From assembly GCA_025093985.1 (NCBI GenBank), contig JACAAK010000060.1:1-18396 (forward strand): a stretch of 18,396 nt of DNA, given 5' to 3'. This DNA comes from Calvatia gigantea (Eukaryota > Basidiomycota > Agaricomycetes > Agaricales > Lycoperdaceae). The position numbers were made by a program, and so were the translations under genes. Below the pieces are notes generated by a model. That model had not been told where the DNA came from. It did not search any database and saw nothing but the letters and a program-made list of their open reading frames with translations. Within the stretch, counting starts at the first letter, position 1. Every line of letters starts with the position of its first letter. Positions 10,146 to 18,396 of this stretch are shown here, piece after piece.

Positions 10146-12017
10146 CTAAGAAGAATAACTCACCGTGCGCTCCTTCTTGATGTACGCCTCATACCGCATC
10201 GCGCGCAAAGTGTCCTCACTCGGCATCCCCGCAAACTCGCTTGATCCCCTTGCCGAGAGTTGGTATGCCAAAGCGCGTTTATCATCTGTCAGCCCCTCCT
10301 GACGATCCTTTTCCCGGTCTTTCTTGTATCTCCGCTGGTAGAACAACCACCTCACGAGGAACAACGCACAGCAGAGTGCAAAGAAGCTCAAGAGAGCAAT
10401 GAGAACGATTATCCCCACCGAAAGCTTCTTCCCCCCAGTTTGAGAATGAACAGGGGGCGCGCCTCCGCTCCCTCCGCTCGAAGAAAGGGGTTGATTGAGC
10501 ACACGGACTTTGTTGAATTCATCAAGAGCGCTGGCGGGGTCTGTCAAACTCATCATCCCCAGGCGGGGGCGTATGGGCTGCATGCCGCCTGCGGAGGTGT
10601 TGACTGGGGAGAATGAGCCGTCATCATTGGGGACAGTGTAAGCCATGACGGTGTAGATGTTGCGCATGAAGGGAACGCCGAGGATCATGTCTCCAATTCC
10701 GGTGGCGGGGTGGCTAAGTTGATTATCCGCAGCCTGGATAAGCCCGACACAAAACTCGGCATTGTTGTCTTTGGGTGGTTCCGCGGTAAGATCAAGAGGG
10801 TGAAGGGGGATTTCGGGGCGGTCGTCGAGAGTGATGCTTAGGTTGAGTGGTGTTCGACAAGGAACATAATCTAATAAAATATCAAAAATATTAGCCGTGG
10901 AAAAAAAAAAAAACAAGGGTCACTGAAACTCACAACTTCCATCCTGGGCGGGGTGAATATCAATAGCTCCATATATCGCATTAGCAACCTTTGATGTGGT
11001 AAAAATAAACGGGACACCGGAATCGATGACCGCGCTGGGAAAAACTGCCCCAGTGTTCGAACGACCGAGCTCAACACGTCGAGGTTGGCCGTCGACGTAG
11101 ACGGTAATCGCCCTCACACCCGCCTTCCAAAATAGGATACCAGCGGGGTTGCTTACGACGGTCGAGAAGCGTATGTTGCTGGGGTCGCTGACGACTTCAG
11201 GTGGGTGTTTGCCAATGCCTAGTAACGAAGGTATTCGATCCGAGCCGGGTCTGGAAAGGGATAGCGAAAGGAAACGAGCGGCGGGGGCGCTTTCAACGGG
11301 TGTGATAGAAAAGAGATTGGACGCCCATGCGGCGCCGTCAGGGGAGTTGTCTGTGACAGGAGGAATGTTTTCTGCAATGATCGAGTTTAGAGGGAGTGCG
11401 AGGCCGAGGATGCCGGTAAAGTCGGGTGTAAGAGGTTCATCTGTGACGCTTGTTGCGGCGGCTAACGAAGGGCAAGGTGCCAGAGTCAGGGGAAAGGATC
11501 AATAAAAGTCAAAGGTGGGAGGCCATACCTAGCGCCTGGTTTTCGATGCTGTATCCTCCAACAGTGACGCTGTCCCATACAATGGGCCCCAAAACTTTGC
11601 CGGAGAGGTAGGAAATGTTAAATTGGGAGTCTGTTGGCGTTGCTGAGGATGGATCATAACTGTTGCCTCCTGTCTGGCTGCAACTGGCTGAAGAACATGA
11701 AGAAGAAGCGACCCACTGCGGACCAAGGTCAGCCCAACCGCTGCGATTGAAATAAAGGTTGGAACATACAAGGTCGGAAGAGCCGGTATCAACTTGAAGA
11801 GAGAACTGCTTGGCGTTGCGGCCGATGGTGACGGGAACGGTGTAGGCACTGAACAACGAGGGATCAACAGAAGTTCCGGGATGAAAAGGGGGGAAAGATG
11901 AACCTACACATCATACACGCCACTGCCTACGACAGTGAGGGGGATGACGACACCAGCGGTTGTACCGCCATCGTCGCCGCGGGGAAGAGCCTTGGCTTTG
12001 CCCTTCCAGTAGGGCAT
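10146..12017 (-). CDS. aspartic protease, membrane-anchored, C-terminal tail cut off by insertion
   Basis: Pepsin-type (A1) aspartic peptidase. Exons 11908-12017, 11529-11848, 10934-11461 and 10146-10870; introns are 59, 67 and 63 nt, all in phase; 560 aa as it stands. The first catalytic motif is DTGSS at residue 57 and the second DSGVP at 290. FQPC-like YYVPCRTPLN follows at 320-329. A Gly/Ser linker precedes one membrane span (about 470-494) and a basic stop-transfer segment (RRYKKDREK), as in GPI- or membrane-anchored yapsin-like proteases. The tail breaks after KKERTVSYSS at a TAG (10146-10148) contributed by the inserted repeat. Without the insert it would run about 100 residues further (about 659 aa). 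I see no clear signal peptide or propeptide in the N-terminal exon (MPYWKGKAKALPRG...), so an upstream exon may be missed. It starts 81 bp from the divergent 2H gene. Confidence 0.85.
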
Positions 12018-12098
12018 GGTGAAAGGAGGGTTCCTGGGCGCTTATGTTTGATGGTCGCCATTATCCAAATAGGCAAAACATAAACATAACGATCAACA
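12018..12098. promoter_or_regulatory. divergent promoter between protease and 2H phosphoesterase
   Basis: Only 81 bp separate the protease ATG (12017, minus) from the 2H gene ATG (12099, plus). Both start sites are supported by phase-consistent exons, so the two genes must share this short region, or their transcription must start inside each other's 5' parts. No clear TATA box was seen. If the protease has an undetected 5' exon the spacing would change. Confidence 0.5.
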
Positions 12099-13019
12099 AT
12101 GTCTTTCAGACACTGCCTTGCCAAACAAATGCCACCTCGACGACAACAGTTGCCAGCCGCTCCAAGACCCACACATTGTAAGCGAGATTTTGCCTGTTGT
12201 ATGTTGTTGACTGCCGTTGCTGAGCAGAAGTAGTCCTTGCGCTGCCTCTGGTGGGTAGAATGACGTAGATTTGTCGGAAAACAAATTTCTCATGCAATAT
12301 AGCACAATCACTCAACTTTGCGCACCAAGGTTGCGTCGTTCCAGAGGTCTCTCTTTGATGGAGATGGCAAGACACTTGTCCGCGGTCTAGATAAGAGTAT
12401 AGTCATTGATCCACGGCGTTTACATCTCACACTAGGTGTGATGGCGTTAGACGACGAGACTAAAACCATCTCTGACGCGCTAAAGCTGCTCGAATCAATC
12501 CGACCAGAAATACGTGGTCTCCTTGAAGACCATAGAACAGTCAAAGTGAAACTCGGAACACTGGATGTGCTCAAGATAGAGAAGCGCAACGACGAAGAAA
12601 TCAGCGCGCATGTGCTATACCTTGGTGTCAACGAGGCTGATGAAGACTCTGAACGACTCAAACGCGTGTGCAGTAAGACGCGTTAACAGCTAAATTGGAG
12701 TCTTTCTGACAGACGTAGACAAGGTGCATCAGACGTTTAAAACAGCAGGGTACATAACAGAAACCCGGCCTCTCAAGGTATGTGAGCTCAGGGAAGTAAA
12801 TACAGTTGCTGACGGGAGAAATAGCTTCATTGCACCATCCTGAACACGAGTCACCGCCGCCCCCGAAGTCGAGAGGCATTCTCGTGGAGTGACATACAAA
12901 AAATCACGGCTGTACAGAATTTCGGCACGTACGACGTGGGTCGCATTGAATTGTGGAAAATGGGCAGCCACACAGAAAATAACGAATACGAAAGCTGTGG
13001 CGGAGTCGATCTCGGCTAG
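12099..13019 (+). CDS. 2H phosphoesterase domain protein (AKAP7/ASCC1-like), 241 aa
   Basis: Member of the 2H phosphoesterase superfamily, which act on 2',3'-cyclic or 2'-5' phosphate bonds, usually in RNA processing. Exons 12099-12177, 12234-12250 (17 nt), 12303-12672, 12713-12777 and 12825-13019; introns of 56, 52, 40 and 47 nt; phases agree. The two H-x-T motifs that define the fold are HLT at residues 73-75 (DPRRLHLTLGVMAL) and HCT at 179-181 (LHCTILNT). The start of the domain, RPTHFLALPL, is completed only by the 17-nt exon. The protein ends with ELWKMGSHTE as in the family. There is no KH domain as in animal ASCC1, so it is a stand-alone AKAP7-NLS type. Probably cytosolic or nuclear; substrate unknown. 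Confidence 0.87.
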
Positions 13020-13164
13020 TTTAGTTTTTTGATTCTACGATTGTAACCTGAGGAGAAAGCTGTGCATGCAGTGCACGTTCGCACGCACAGACGCTTATGT
13101 AATGTTGCAGTTATATGGTGGTGTGATGTGGACTGCATGAACTCTGCCTGCACCCATACTAATC

Positions 13165-13969
13165 ATGTCCGAAATCAGAAGAAAGCTCGTCATCGTCGGC
13201 GACGGTGCCTGCGGAAAGGTAGACCTTTTACCTCATCGTTCTATACAGCGAGCTTATCCACAACCATAGACCTGTCTCTTGATCGTCTTTTCCAAGGGCA
13301 CGTTCCCTGAGGTCAGCTTCAGCCGCCCAACTACACCCCTTTTTTTCCATGAACTCACCTTTGCTCGCAGGTCTATGTCCCTACCGTGTTCGAAAACTAC
13401 GTCGCCGACGTTGAGGTTGACGGCAAACACGTCGAGCTCGCTCTATGGGATACTGCTGGCCAAGAAGACTATGACCGGCTCCGCCCCCTCAGTTACCCTG
13501 ACTCACATGTCATCCTCATCTGCTTCGCCGTAGATTCTCCTGACTCGCTCGATAACGTCCAGGAGAAGGTGTGTTTGCCCAAAAATCCCATTTCATGTTG
13601 TTTTCTCACTCCGCTGTAGTGGATCTCCGAGGTGATGCACTTCTGTGCCGGCCTGCCCATTATTCTCGTTGGATGCAAGAAAGACCTTCGACGTGATCCA
13701 CGTGTAATCGAGGAGCTGAGGAAAACCAGTCAGCGCCCTGTAACGCCCGAAGAGGTGCGTGTCTTTTACCCATGATCCGCCTGGCGCACGTTCTTATCTT
13801 TGTTCCCCAGGGTATGGCCGTCGCGCAGAAGATTGGTGCGAAGCACTACCTCGAATGCTCAGCCAAGACTGGAGAGGGTGTGCGTGAGGTGTTCCAGTAT
13901 GCCACTCGTGCAGCCCTCCTCAGCAGAGGCGGCAAGAGCAAGAAGCACAACCACTGCAGGATCCTCTAG
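13165..13969 (+). CDS. rho1: Rho-type small GTPase (Rho1/RhoA family), 195 aa
   Basis: Exons 13165-13218, 13270-13311, 13371-13568, 13620-13754 and 13811-13969, all joined in phase 0. P-loop GDGACGKT at residues 12-19, effector loop YVPTVFENY at 34-42, switch [20 protein letters not shown] from 58, base-recognition VGCKKDL (Cys in place of Asn, as in some fungal Rho1 proteins) and [14 protein letters not shown]. It ends in a CaaX box CRIL (192-195); a final Leu favours geranylgeranylation, with basic residues (KSKKH) just before it. In fungi Rho1 sits at the plasma membrane and controls glucan synthase, the protein kinase C cell-wall pathway and actin. Length and motifs are complete. A T run follows the stop. 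The 3' end converges on the roadblock gene, 290 bp away. Confidence 0.96.
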
Positions 13970-14259
13970 GTTTTTTTTTAGACATCCAACCCAAGGCTAG
14001 CCTTCTCTTTCGGTCAATATTACAGCATGCCTGCTCGCCCCTCCCTCCCCCCCATCGCATTCCTTGCACGTCTGGAATACATCACGTTTACTGCTAATTC
14101 TGCGGTGATCCTTGTGCGAGGGATACTTGCGTCTGTTTTTTCCTGTTTCTACCTACAATCCTGTTGTCCCTTACGCCTGATATCAATATCATACCCATGA
14201 CGACCAATGCCAGAAAGGTTATAAATATGAAGCACCCCTACTGACACATACACATTTGG
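13970..14259. other. convergent 3' region between rho1 and roadblock genes
   Basis: 290 bp between two facing stop codons. It holds a T run directly after the rho1 stop and an ATAAATA near 14221, in keeping with 3' UTRs from both sides. No coding signal was seen. Confidence 0.5.
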
Positions 14260-14886
14260 CTACATTACCGTCGGATCGTGTAGGACTGCCAATAGATACC
14301 GCTCGTCTATCTCACATGAGAAAAAAAATTAAAAGGTCATGATGGAAAGCAGAGTAACTCACCAGGTGAAATCATGATCTCGTGTCGTTTAGTTCGAATC
14401 CTCATAAATCGAACCTCATCCTAGCGAGCATAAAATCAGCACCACTACCTCGGAATTCACGAGTGTCCCAGCTTACAGCTTCGGTAGACTCATCGATACC
14501 AGCACCGACACCACCACCGCTCACCTCCTCAAGCCCAGCCTGCACACTCTCCACAATCCGGGCGATCACACCTGCATACCTCCTCCCCTTCTCTCCCTCG
14601 AACACAACACCCGAATGGCGGATAATGCTCGCGCTATGCAGTCCCCCACGCGCGATCAGCAGATACCCAAGGACAGACCGGTGGGACGTGAGCGTGCTCA
14701 GTGTCTGTTCAAGTTCCTGTGGTACAGGGACGGTTCCTTGCATGGCCGACGACGCGGTTGGTCCCTGTGATGTGGACGCGCTTGTAGGCGTATAGGATGT
14801 CCGTGCTGAGCCTGTTGGTTGTGCTTTCAGCGCCTGCTTGAATATTGTCAGCTATTTCGAGAATATACTGAGAAAATACCGACCAT
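14260..14886 (-). CDS. dynein light chain roadblock/LC7 type (intact copy)
   Basis: Roadblock/LC7 subunit of cytoplasmic dynein, which dimerises and binds the intermediate chain. Exons (minus strand): 14884-14886 (ATG only, less sure), 14525-14833, 14363-14420 and 14260-14306. The longest intron is 104 nt (14421-14524), the last 56 nt. Motifs in order: VPQELEQTLSTLTSHRSVLG, SGVVFEGEKGRRYAGVI, then DEVRFMRIRTKRHEIMISP and DERYLLAVLHDP, all in family order. The product is 138 aa with the ATG exon, or 107 aa from the internal Met at 14743; a Ser/Thr/Pro-rich leader before that Met is not part of the domain. The first intron donor (GTCGGT) is unusual, so the start is open. Its 5' three quarters lie in the duplicated segment. 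Confidence 0.9.
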
Positions 14887-16417
14887 TGGTCGTGGTTGTG
14901 TGTCGAGAAAGAGGTGTTCTTTGTTTGGCAGGGGTTTGTGTGATTAACAATAGATTGTCCATGACATCATTAAGTGATGTATTCAAAAAGCACTACGGAT
15001 AAGACACAGATGTAGCTGTTATTCTAGTAACCTGCGGTGTATTCTGTGGCTTCTACAAGTTTACGTGCATTCTCTGAGCGAGGCGTGATTGAGCATTTGT
15101 AAGGTCTTAGGTGAATTGCATCAGCTTTCGTATAGATCTGCTGAAATTTAATTGGATTGCCGTCTTGGTCGTATGGAAGTCCAATACTGAATGCCGCCAA
15201 CATTGTGGCTAGAGACAGCCAAACCTAGAAGGAGCAACATTAAGTGCCCACCCACAGTTTAAGATATATGACGTACGGTAGAACTCGCAAGGTATTGACC
15301 AACGCACAATCTTCCAAGTATCTCAGCAAATGGCCTTGATATTCAACCCATTACATTACCTCCGCCCAAAACCAAACGCCATGATCCGACTGTCGTCGTT
15401 CAATTTGCCTCCTTCATCAAAATACCTCTCCGGAAGGAACGAAGTAGGGTCCTTATACTTGGTCTCGTCGTGCGTCATCGCCCTTAACCCCGCCATTAGC
15501 ACTCACCCAAGCACGGGAAGGCAGGTTCATTTACCAGATGTTTGGATGAATGATCGTTCCTACAAATCACGATTAGAAGCCAAATGATATTGATTTGAAG
15601 GGTACCTACCCTTCGGTATGTAGTACCCCTTGTACAGGTCTTCCTCCTCGGCCGCATGTGGCACCGTCATGGGTAAGGGTGGGAGCCACCTAAACATCTC
15701 CCGATAGATGGCCTCAACATACGGCAGCGACTCCCGGTCTATGAATGTAGGCAGCCTATCCGAGCCAACAACACGATCAATCTCCTCTTGCGCTTTACGT
15801 TGCTTTTCCGGGTGGAGGGACATCGCGAAAAAGAATATCTCCAGTGCGGAAAGGACCTAACAACGAAAAAATGAGCGAAGGTTACATTTCGTGCAAACAC
15901 AAGAACTTACAGTATCCGTTCCAGCTAGTGATTTAGTGCGTCAGGCACTTTGTTGATTTCAACTAAAAAGTGACTTACCAGAGAACGCAGTTCCCGCTAT
16001 ACCTTTTGCGGATTCCTCTCCTATCATATCAGTCTCCAGGAACGTCCTAACCATCGACTCCTTCGTGCTTCCTTCGCTCTGCCAAGAGCAGAGGAATGAA
16101 CGCTACAGTCAATAGCGCCCTTAGAACAATTTTAGTGCTTACCATGCATTTCCGGGTATGCTCAAATGGGGTGTCCAACATTTCTTTCGTATACTCTCTA
16201 CATTCATCGACAACCTGGTGGAATCCCGTGCCAGGGAACCAGCGTGGTAAGTACCGCAGCACAGGAAACACATTGAGGGCGGCAACGGAAGGATTGTCTC
16301 CATTTTCGATGAGCCTTCGTATCGCGCGTTCAACAACCTGTATCACGCGATCGTTTTTTGGCCGTGCTTCATATCCATACATTATTTGTAAAATAATCGA
16401 AGCGCTCAGTCTAAGAA
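14416..16417. repeat. 2002-bp direct repeat, source copy (R2)
   Basis: Partner of 8151-10152. Here both boundary-crossing genes continue uninterrupted: the roadblock exon 14363-14420 runs leftward out of the repeat, and the P450 intron 3 with exons 1-3 lies to the right. This copy is therefore in its native place. It contains the roadblock promoter and first exons, the 137-bp spacer and P450 exons 4-11. Confidence 0.97.
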
Positions 16418-17121
16418 CCCCAATTTCAGTCAATGCAGTTCGTAACATTAAGAACCAGGGTGGAATAGGCGAACTTACGTCCGGAAATGGGTAGCAAAAT
16501 CCTCCGGATCGACCAAAAGCTGCCGCAGCATCGCATGTATCTTGGTAGACTGGACTGGTTGGAACTGGGTGACGGATTCTCGTTTGAGATTCTGCTGGAA
16601 GATTCGACGCTGGTGCTGCCATCGCTCGTTATGAGGCATCAAGCCCGTGTTGAACGTCCATCCAGACCTAGAGTGCGATTTTCCGGTAGTTAACAACTGT
16701 CCCAAGTACGACACCGTAAGTAGAACTCACATCTCAATGAGAGGGATTCGGGTACGATCGCTGTATATCCCCGCTCGTTTTTCCAATAACTCCACCGCGT
16801 CCTCAAGTGAATTCAAAATGATGAACCTCTTGCCTGGAACTGTGAATCCCAGAAGTTTGCCTACCGAAGCACCGCGTGGTTAGTTGTTGAAAGTGCACTG
16901 TAACGAGAACTGGGCTGACTCTGGTATTTATTTTCCCAGGTTATATACATCTGCCAGGGTTCAGCAGTCAGTATATCCAAGAGGTTCCCAATAAATAGGC
17001 GAGGCTTCGGTCCGGGAGGGAATGTGCCCTTTAACAACTTCCTTCGCTGAACGAAGATGGAGTAGGTGATGGTCGGTAACAAGAGAGTGATGGCTACGAC
17101 CCAGTAAGTTGACAACCCCAT
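15024..17121 (-). CDS. cytochrome P450 monooxygenase, 510 aa, eleven exons (intact copy)
   Basis: Microsomal class II P450. Exons (minus): 16920-17121, 16731-16860, 16479-16667, 16143-16410, 15979-16078, 15911-15924 (14 nt), 15610-15856, 15535-15559 (25 nt), 15360-15482, 15277-15310 and 15024-15224. Introns are 49-68 nt and every phase agrees, giving 510 aa, a normal length. N-terminal membrane anchor at about 5-24, hinge PPGPKP at 35-40, I-helix AGTDT at 297-301 (the whole motif is on the 14-nt exon), ExxR EMFR at 354-357, PERY at about 409-412 and heme loop FGFGRRLCVG with Cys435. It resembles the basidiomycete P450s often labelled O-methylsterigmatocystin oxidoreductase-like, a label that says little about substrate. 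The ATG at 17121 is chosen because the anchor follows at once; an in-frame ATG at 17190 is unlikely. Exons 4-11 are duplicated at 8759-10145. Confidence 0.95.
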
Positions 17122-18396
17122 AGTTTCAGAATGGGTGAAGAATGTGGTAGGGGGAGTTTGGAGAGTGTAAAGGGAGGTATCGTCATTCAAATATCAAAAT
17201 CACACAATATGATTAAAGGCAACTTGGGTTCCGTTTCAAGTGGTTTAATATAGTCGTCGAAATGGACTTAAATGAGATGAAATGCAGCGTGCTCCTTTCA
17301 TGGGTGTTTCGGACTTCCTCCGTTGTAGCTCCTATCTGGGCGGTGTGCGGGATGGGTGTTTGACGTCCGACCCGGAGATCGTGCGTATGAACACGGGCGC
17401 GTGCTTCCAACTGTGCTATAGACTGCGGTTTGGGGTGGCACTTACCCAACATTAGTTACGGTTGGGGAGTTAGGGTCGCAGAGCACGCCAACATACGTCT
17501 GGGGACCCCTCAGTGAATCACATCGAGAGTGGAAACAAGTGACCGGAGAAGGGAATGCCTCAATTGAAATCCCCTGGAGGGAAATGTCAGAAACGTTTGC
17601 ACAACGTTGCAGGCGTCCTCCATACAACTAATATCCTTTTTCCTTGGTGTGCGGAGTTTCGCCCGAGTTATACATAAATATGACAGAGGTAGTGTCCCCT
17701 GTTATTCTTTGGCCCCTACCTCGTGGGCAGAACTGCAGCTCTTTGCGATCATTTCGGATCAATAACAATTTCACTAGAGCGACTGCTTTTAGTCATAAAA
17801 AACCGGCTGTTTCGTATGACCATGAACCAACCGCACCGAGGCCTCCCAGCCGAAGCCGTTGAAATTAATTTTAATTTAACCCCTTGTTCCGAGACGAAAC
17901 CTAGGGCCGACAAGCACACGCTCCTAATATGCGCACTCGTGTGCAAACCTTGAACTCAGTTGCACGACGTTCGCTGTCTTCGACGTTTCTACTTCACAAC
18001 CGGGAAAATCACGGTCTTGCCAACCCCACAAGATGTCCAATATGGCCAGTGTGCGGCTGACCTATATTGAGAAATCTTATAACGTATGTCCTCAAGTGTA
18101 ATACTTTTGAGGCAATCGTTAAAGGTCACCGCCTTTGCAATAAGTCATGAAGAGCTGTATTAGTTCACCCAATCTCATTGTTGTACACAAACTTGTGATT
18201 ATAAGCAAGGAGATGTATGGTTGTTGAGCATTATGCCTACTAGACTATATCGTTTGACATCATTGAACAGAACTTTCCATGATTATGCCTTCTCTACTTG
18301 TCTTTCATGACTTGTTGAGATGTTGCATTTATTTCATCACCATTCTGGATTATTTCACTAGGGAAATTGCATCAGTACCTTTATCCAGAATTTTTT
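17122..18396. other. P450 upstream region and gene-free right flank
   Basis: No supported gene. Pyrimidine-rich sequence just upstream of the P450 ATG on the minus strand fits a fungal 5' UTR. A GTAAGTGCC donor-like site on the minus strand near 17452 follows a 61-codon open frame (17442-17627) without any recognisable domain. From 17640 to the end only short frames occur, the sequence becomes AT-rich, and I see no splice-supported exons, RNA genes or transposon ends. Confidence 0.45.

Larger units (their letters stand above)
8151..10152. repeat. 2002-bp direct repeat, inserted copy (R1)
   Basis: Matches 14416-16417 base for base with a constant offset of 6265. The only difference I found is T at 8521 versus A at 14786. 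Both edges cut genes: the left edge ends the roadblock gene 5 nt after an intron acceptor, and the right edge ends the P450 inside the last bases of intron 3. It lies inside the protease reading frame, so this is the derived copy. No terminal inverted repeats, transposase or long target-site duplication flank it; only a few bases at each junction are ambiguous. Confidence 0.97.

Noticed and set aside
8151..10152. Transposable element as the cause of the 2-kb repeat
   Set aside because: The content is host gene parts with introns; no terminal repeats, transposase, poly-A tail or clear target-site duplication.
11149..11505. 118-codon plus-strand open frame
   Set aside because: Antisense to protease exon 3, which has correct family motifs and phases.
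12308..12661. 117-codon minus-strand open frame
   Set aside because: Antisense shadow of the 2H phosphoesterase exon 3, Ser-rich translation, no motif.
14392..14400. GTTCGAATC, like a tRNA T-loop
   Set aside because: It lies in a well-supported roadblock exon (minus strand) and no matching acceptor stem or anticodon arm is present.
5541..17121. Secondary-metabolite gene cluster
   Set aside because: A hydrolase and one P450 are interleaved with Rho1, dynein light chain and F-box genes; no core synthase, transporter or cluster regulator is present.
17469..17492. Minus-strand LACSATLT, resembling helicase motif III
   Set aside because: No other helicase motif in any frame nearby and stops on both sides; too short to support a helicase relic.

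Overview
The window looks like nuclear DNA of a mushroom-forming basidiomycete (Agaricomycetes). Genes are split by many short GT-AG introns, mostly 46-68 nt, often with CTNAC/CTGAC-like branch points. Very small exons are common, and genes are packed tightly on both strands. The protein families fit too: F-box proteins of the basidiomycete type, a DUF6533-like membrane protein, a multi-exon P450 and a membrane-anchored aspartic protease. No rRNA, tRNA, CRISPR array or bacterial-style operon was seen. Exon structures below were worked out by hand from splice signals and reading phase.

Layout. 1-5540 is gene-poor: an F-box gene on the minus strand (792-2491, middle unresolved), a broken DUF6533-like 7TM gene on the plus strand (3581-4271), and long stretches where I see no gene. 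5541-7725 holds two plus-strand genes: an alpha/beta hydrolase of the HSL type (five exons, 313 aa) and a single-exon F-box/LRR-like protein (305 aa). 7848-12017 is a minus-strand aspartic protease interrupted by a 2-kb insert. From 12099 come a 2H phosphoesterase (AKAP7/ASCC1-like, plus), a Rho1-type GTPase (plus), a roadblock/LC7 dynein light chain (minus) and a complete 510-aa P450 (minus, 15024-17121). 17122-18396 has no supported gene.

The main event is a segmental duplication. Positions 8151-10152 repeat 14416-16417 in direct orientation over about 2002 bp, with one base difference found and no indel (constant offset 6265). The copy at 14416-16417 lies in native context, since both genes that cross its edges (roadblock and P450) are intact there. 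The copy at 8151-10152 carries only the 5' part of the roadblock gene and exons 4-11 of the P450. It sits inside the aspartic protease reading frame. Removing 2001 bp (8151-10151) rejoins the protease to a 100-residue tail in frame. The protease now ends at a stop supplied by the insert; it keeps its catalytic site and membrane anchor but loses most of its cytoplasmic tail. Both insert edges fall within a few bases of intron 3' splice sites, and no transposon ends or long target-site duplication are visible. The event is either very recent or an assembly error; reads spanning the four junctions would decide.

Apart from the duplication the genes look like an ordinary housekeeping and accessory mix (Rho signalling, dynein, RNA/phosphoesterase, secretory-route protease, lipid or xenobiotic enzymes) and not an obvious biosynthetic cluster, although a hydrolase and a P450 lie within 10 kb of each other.
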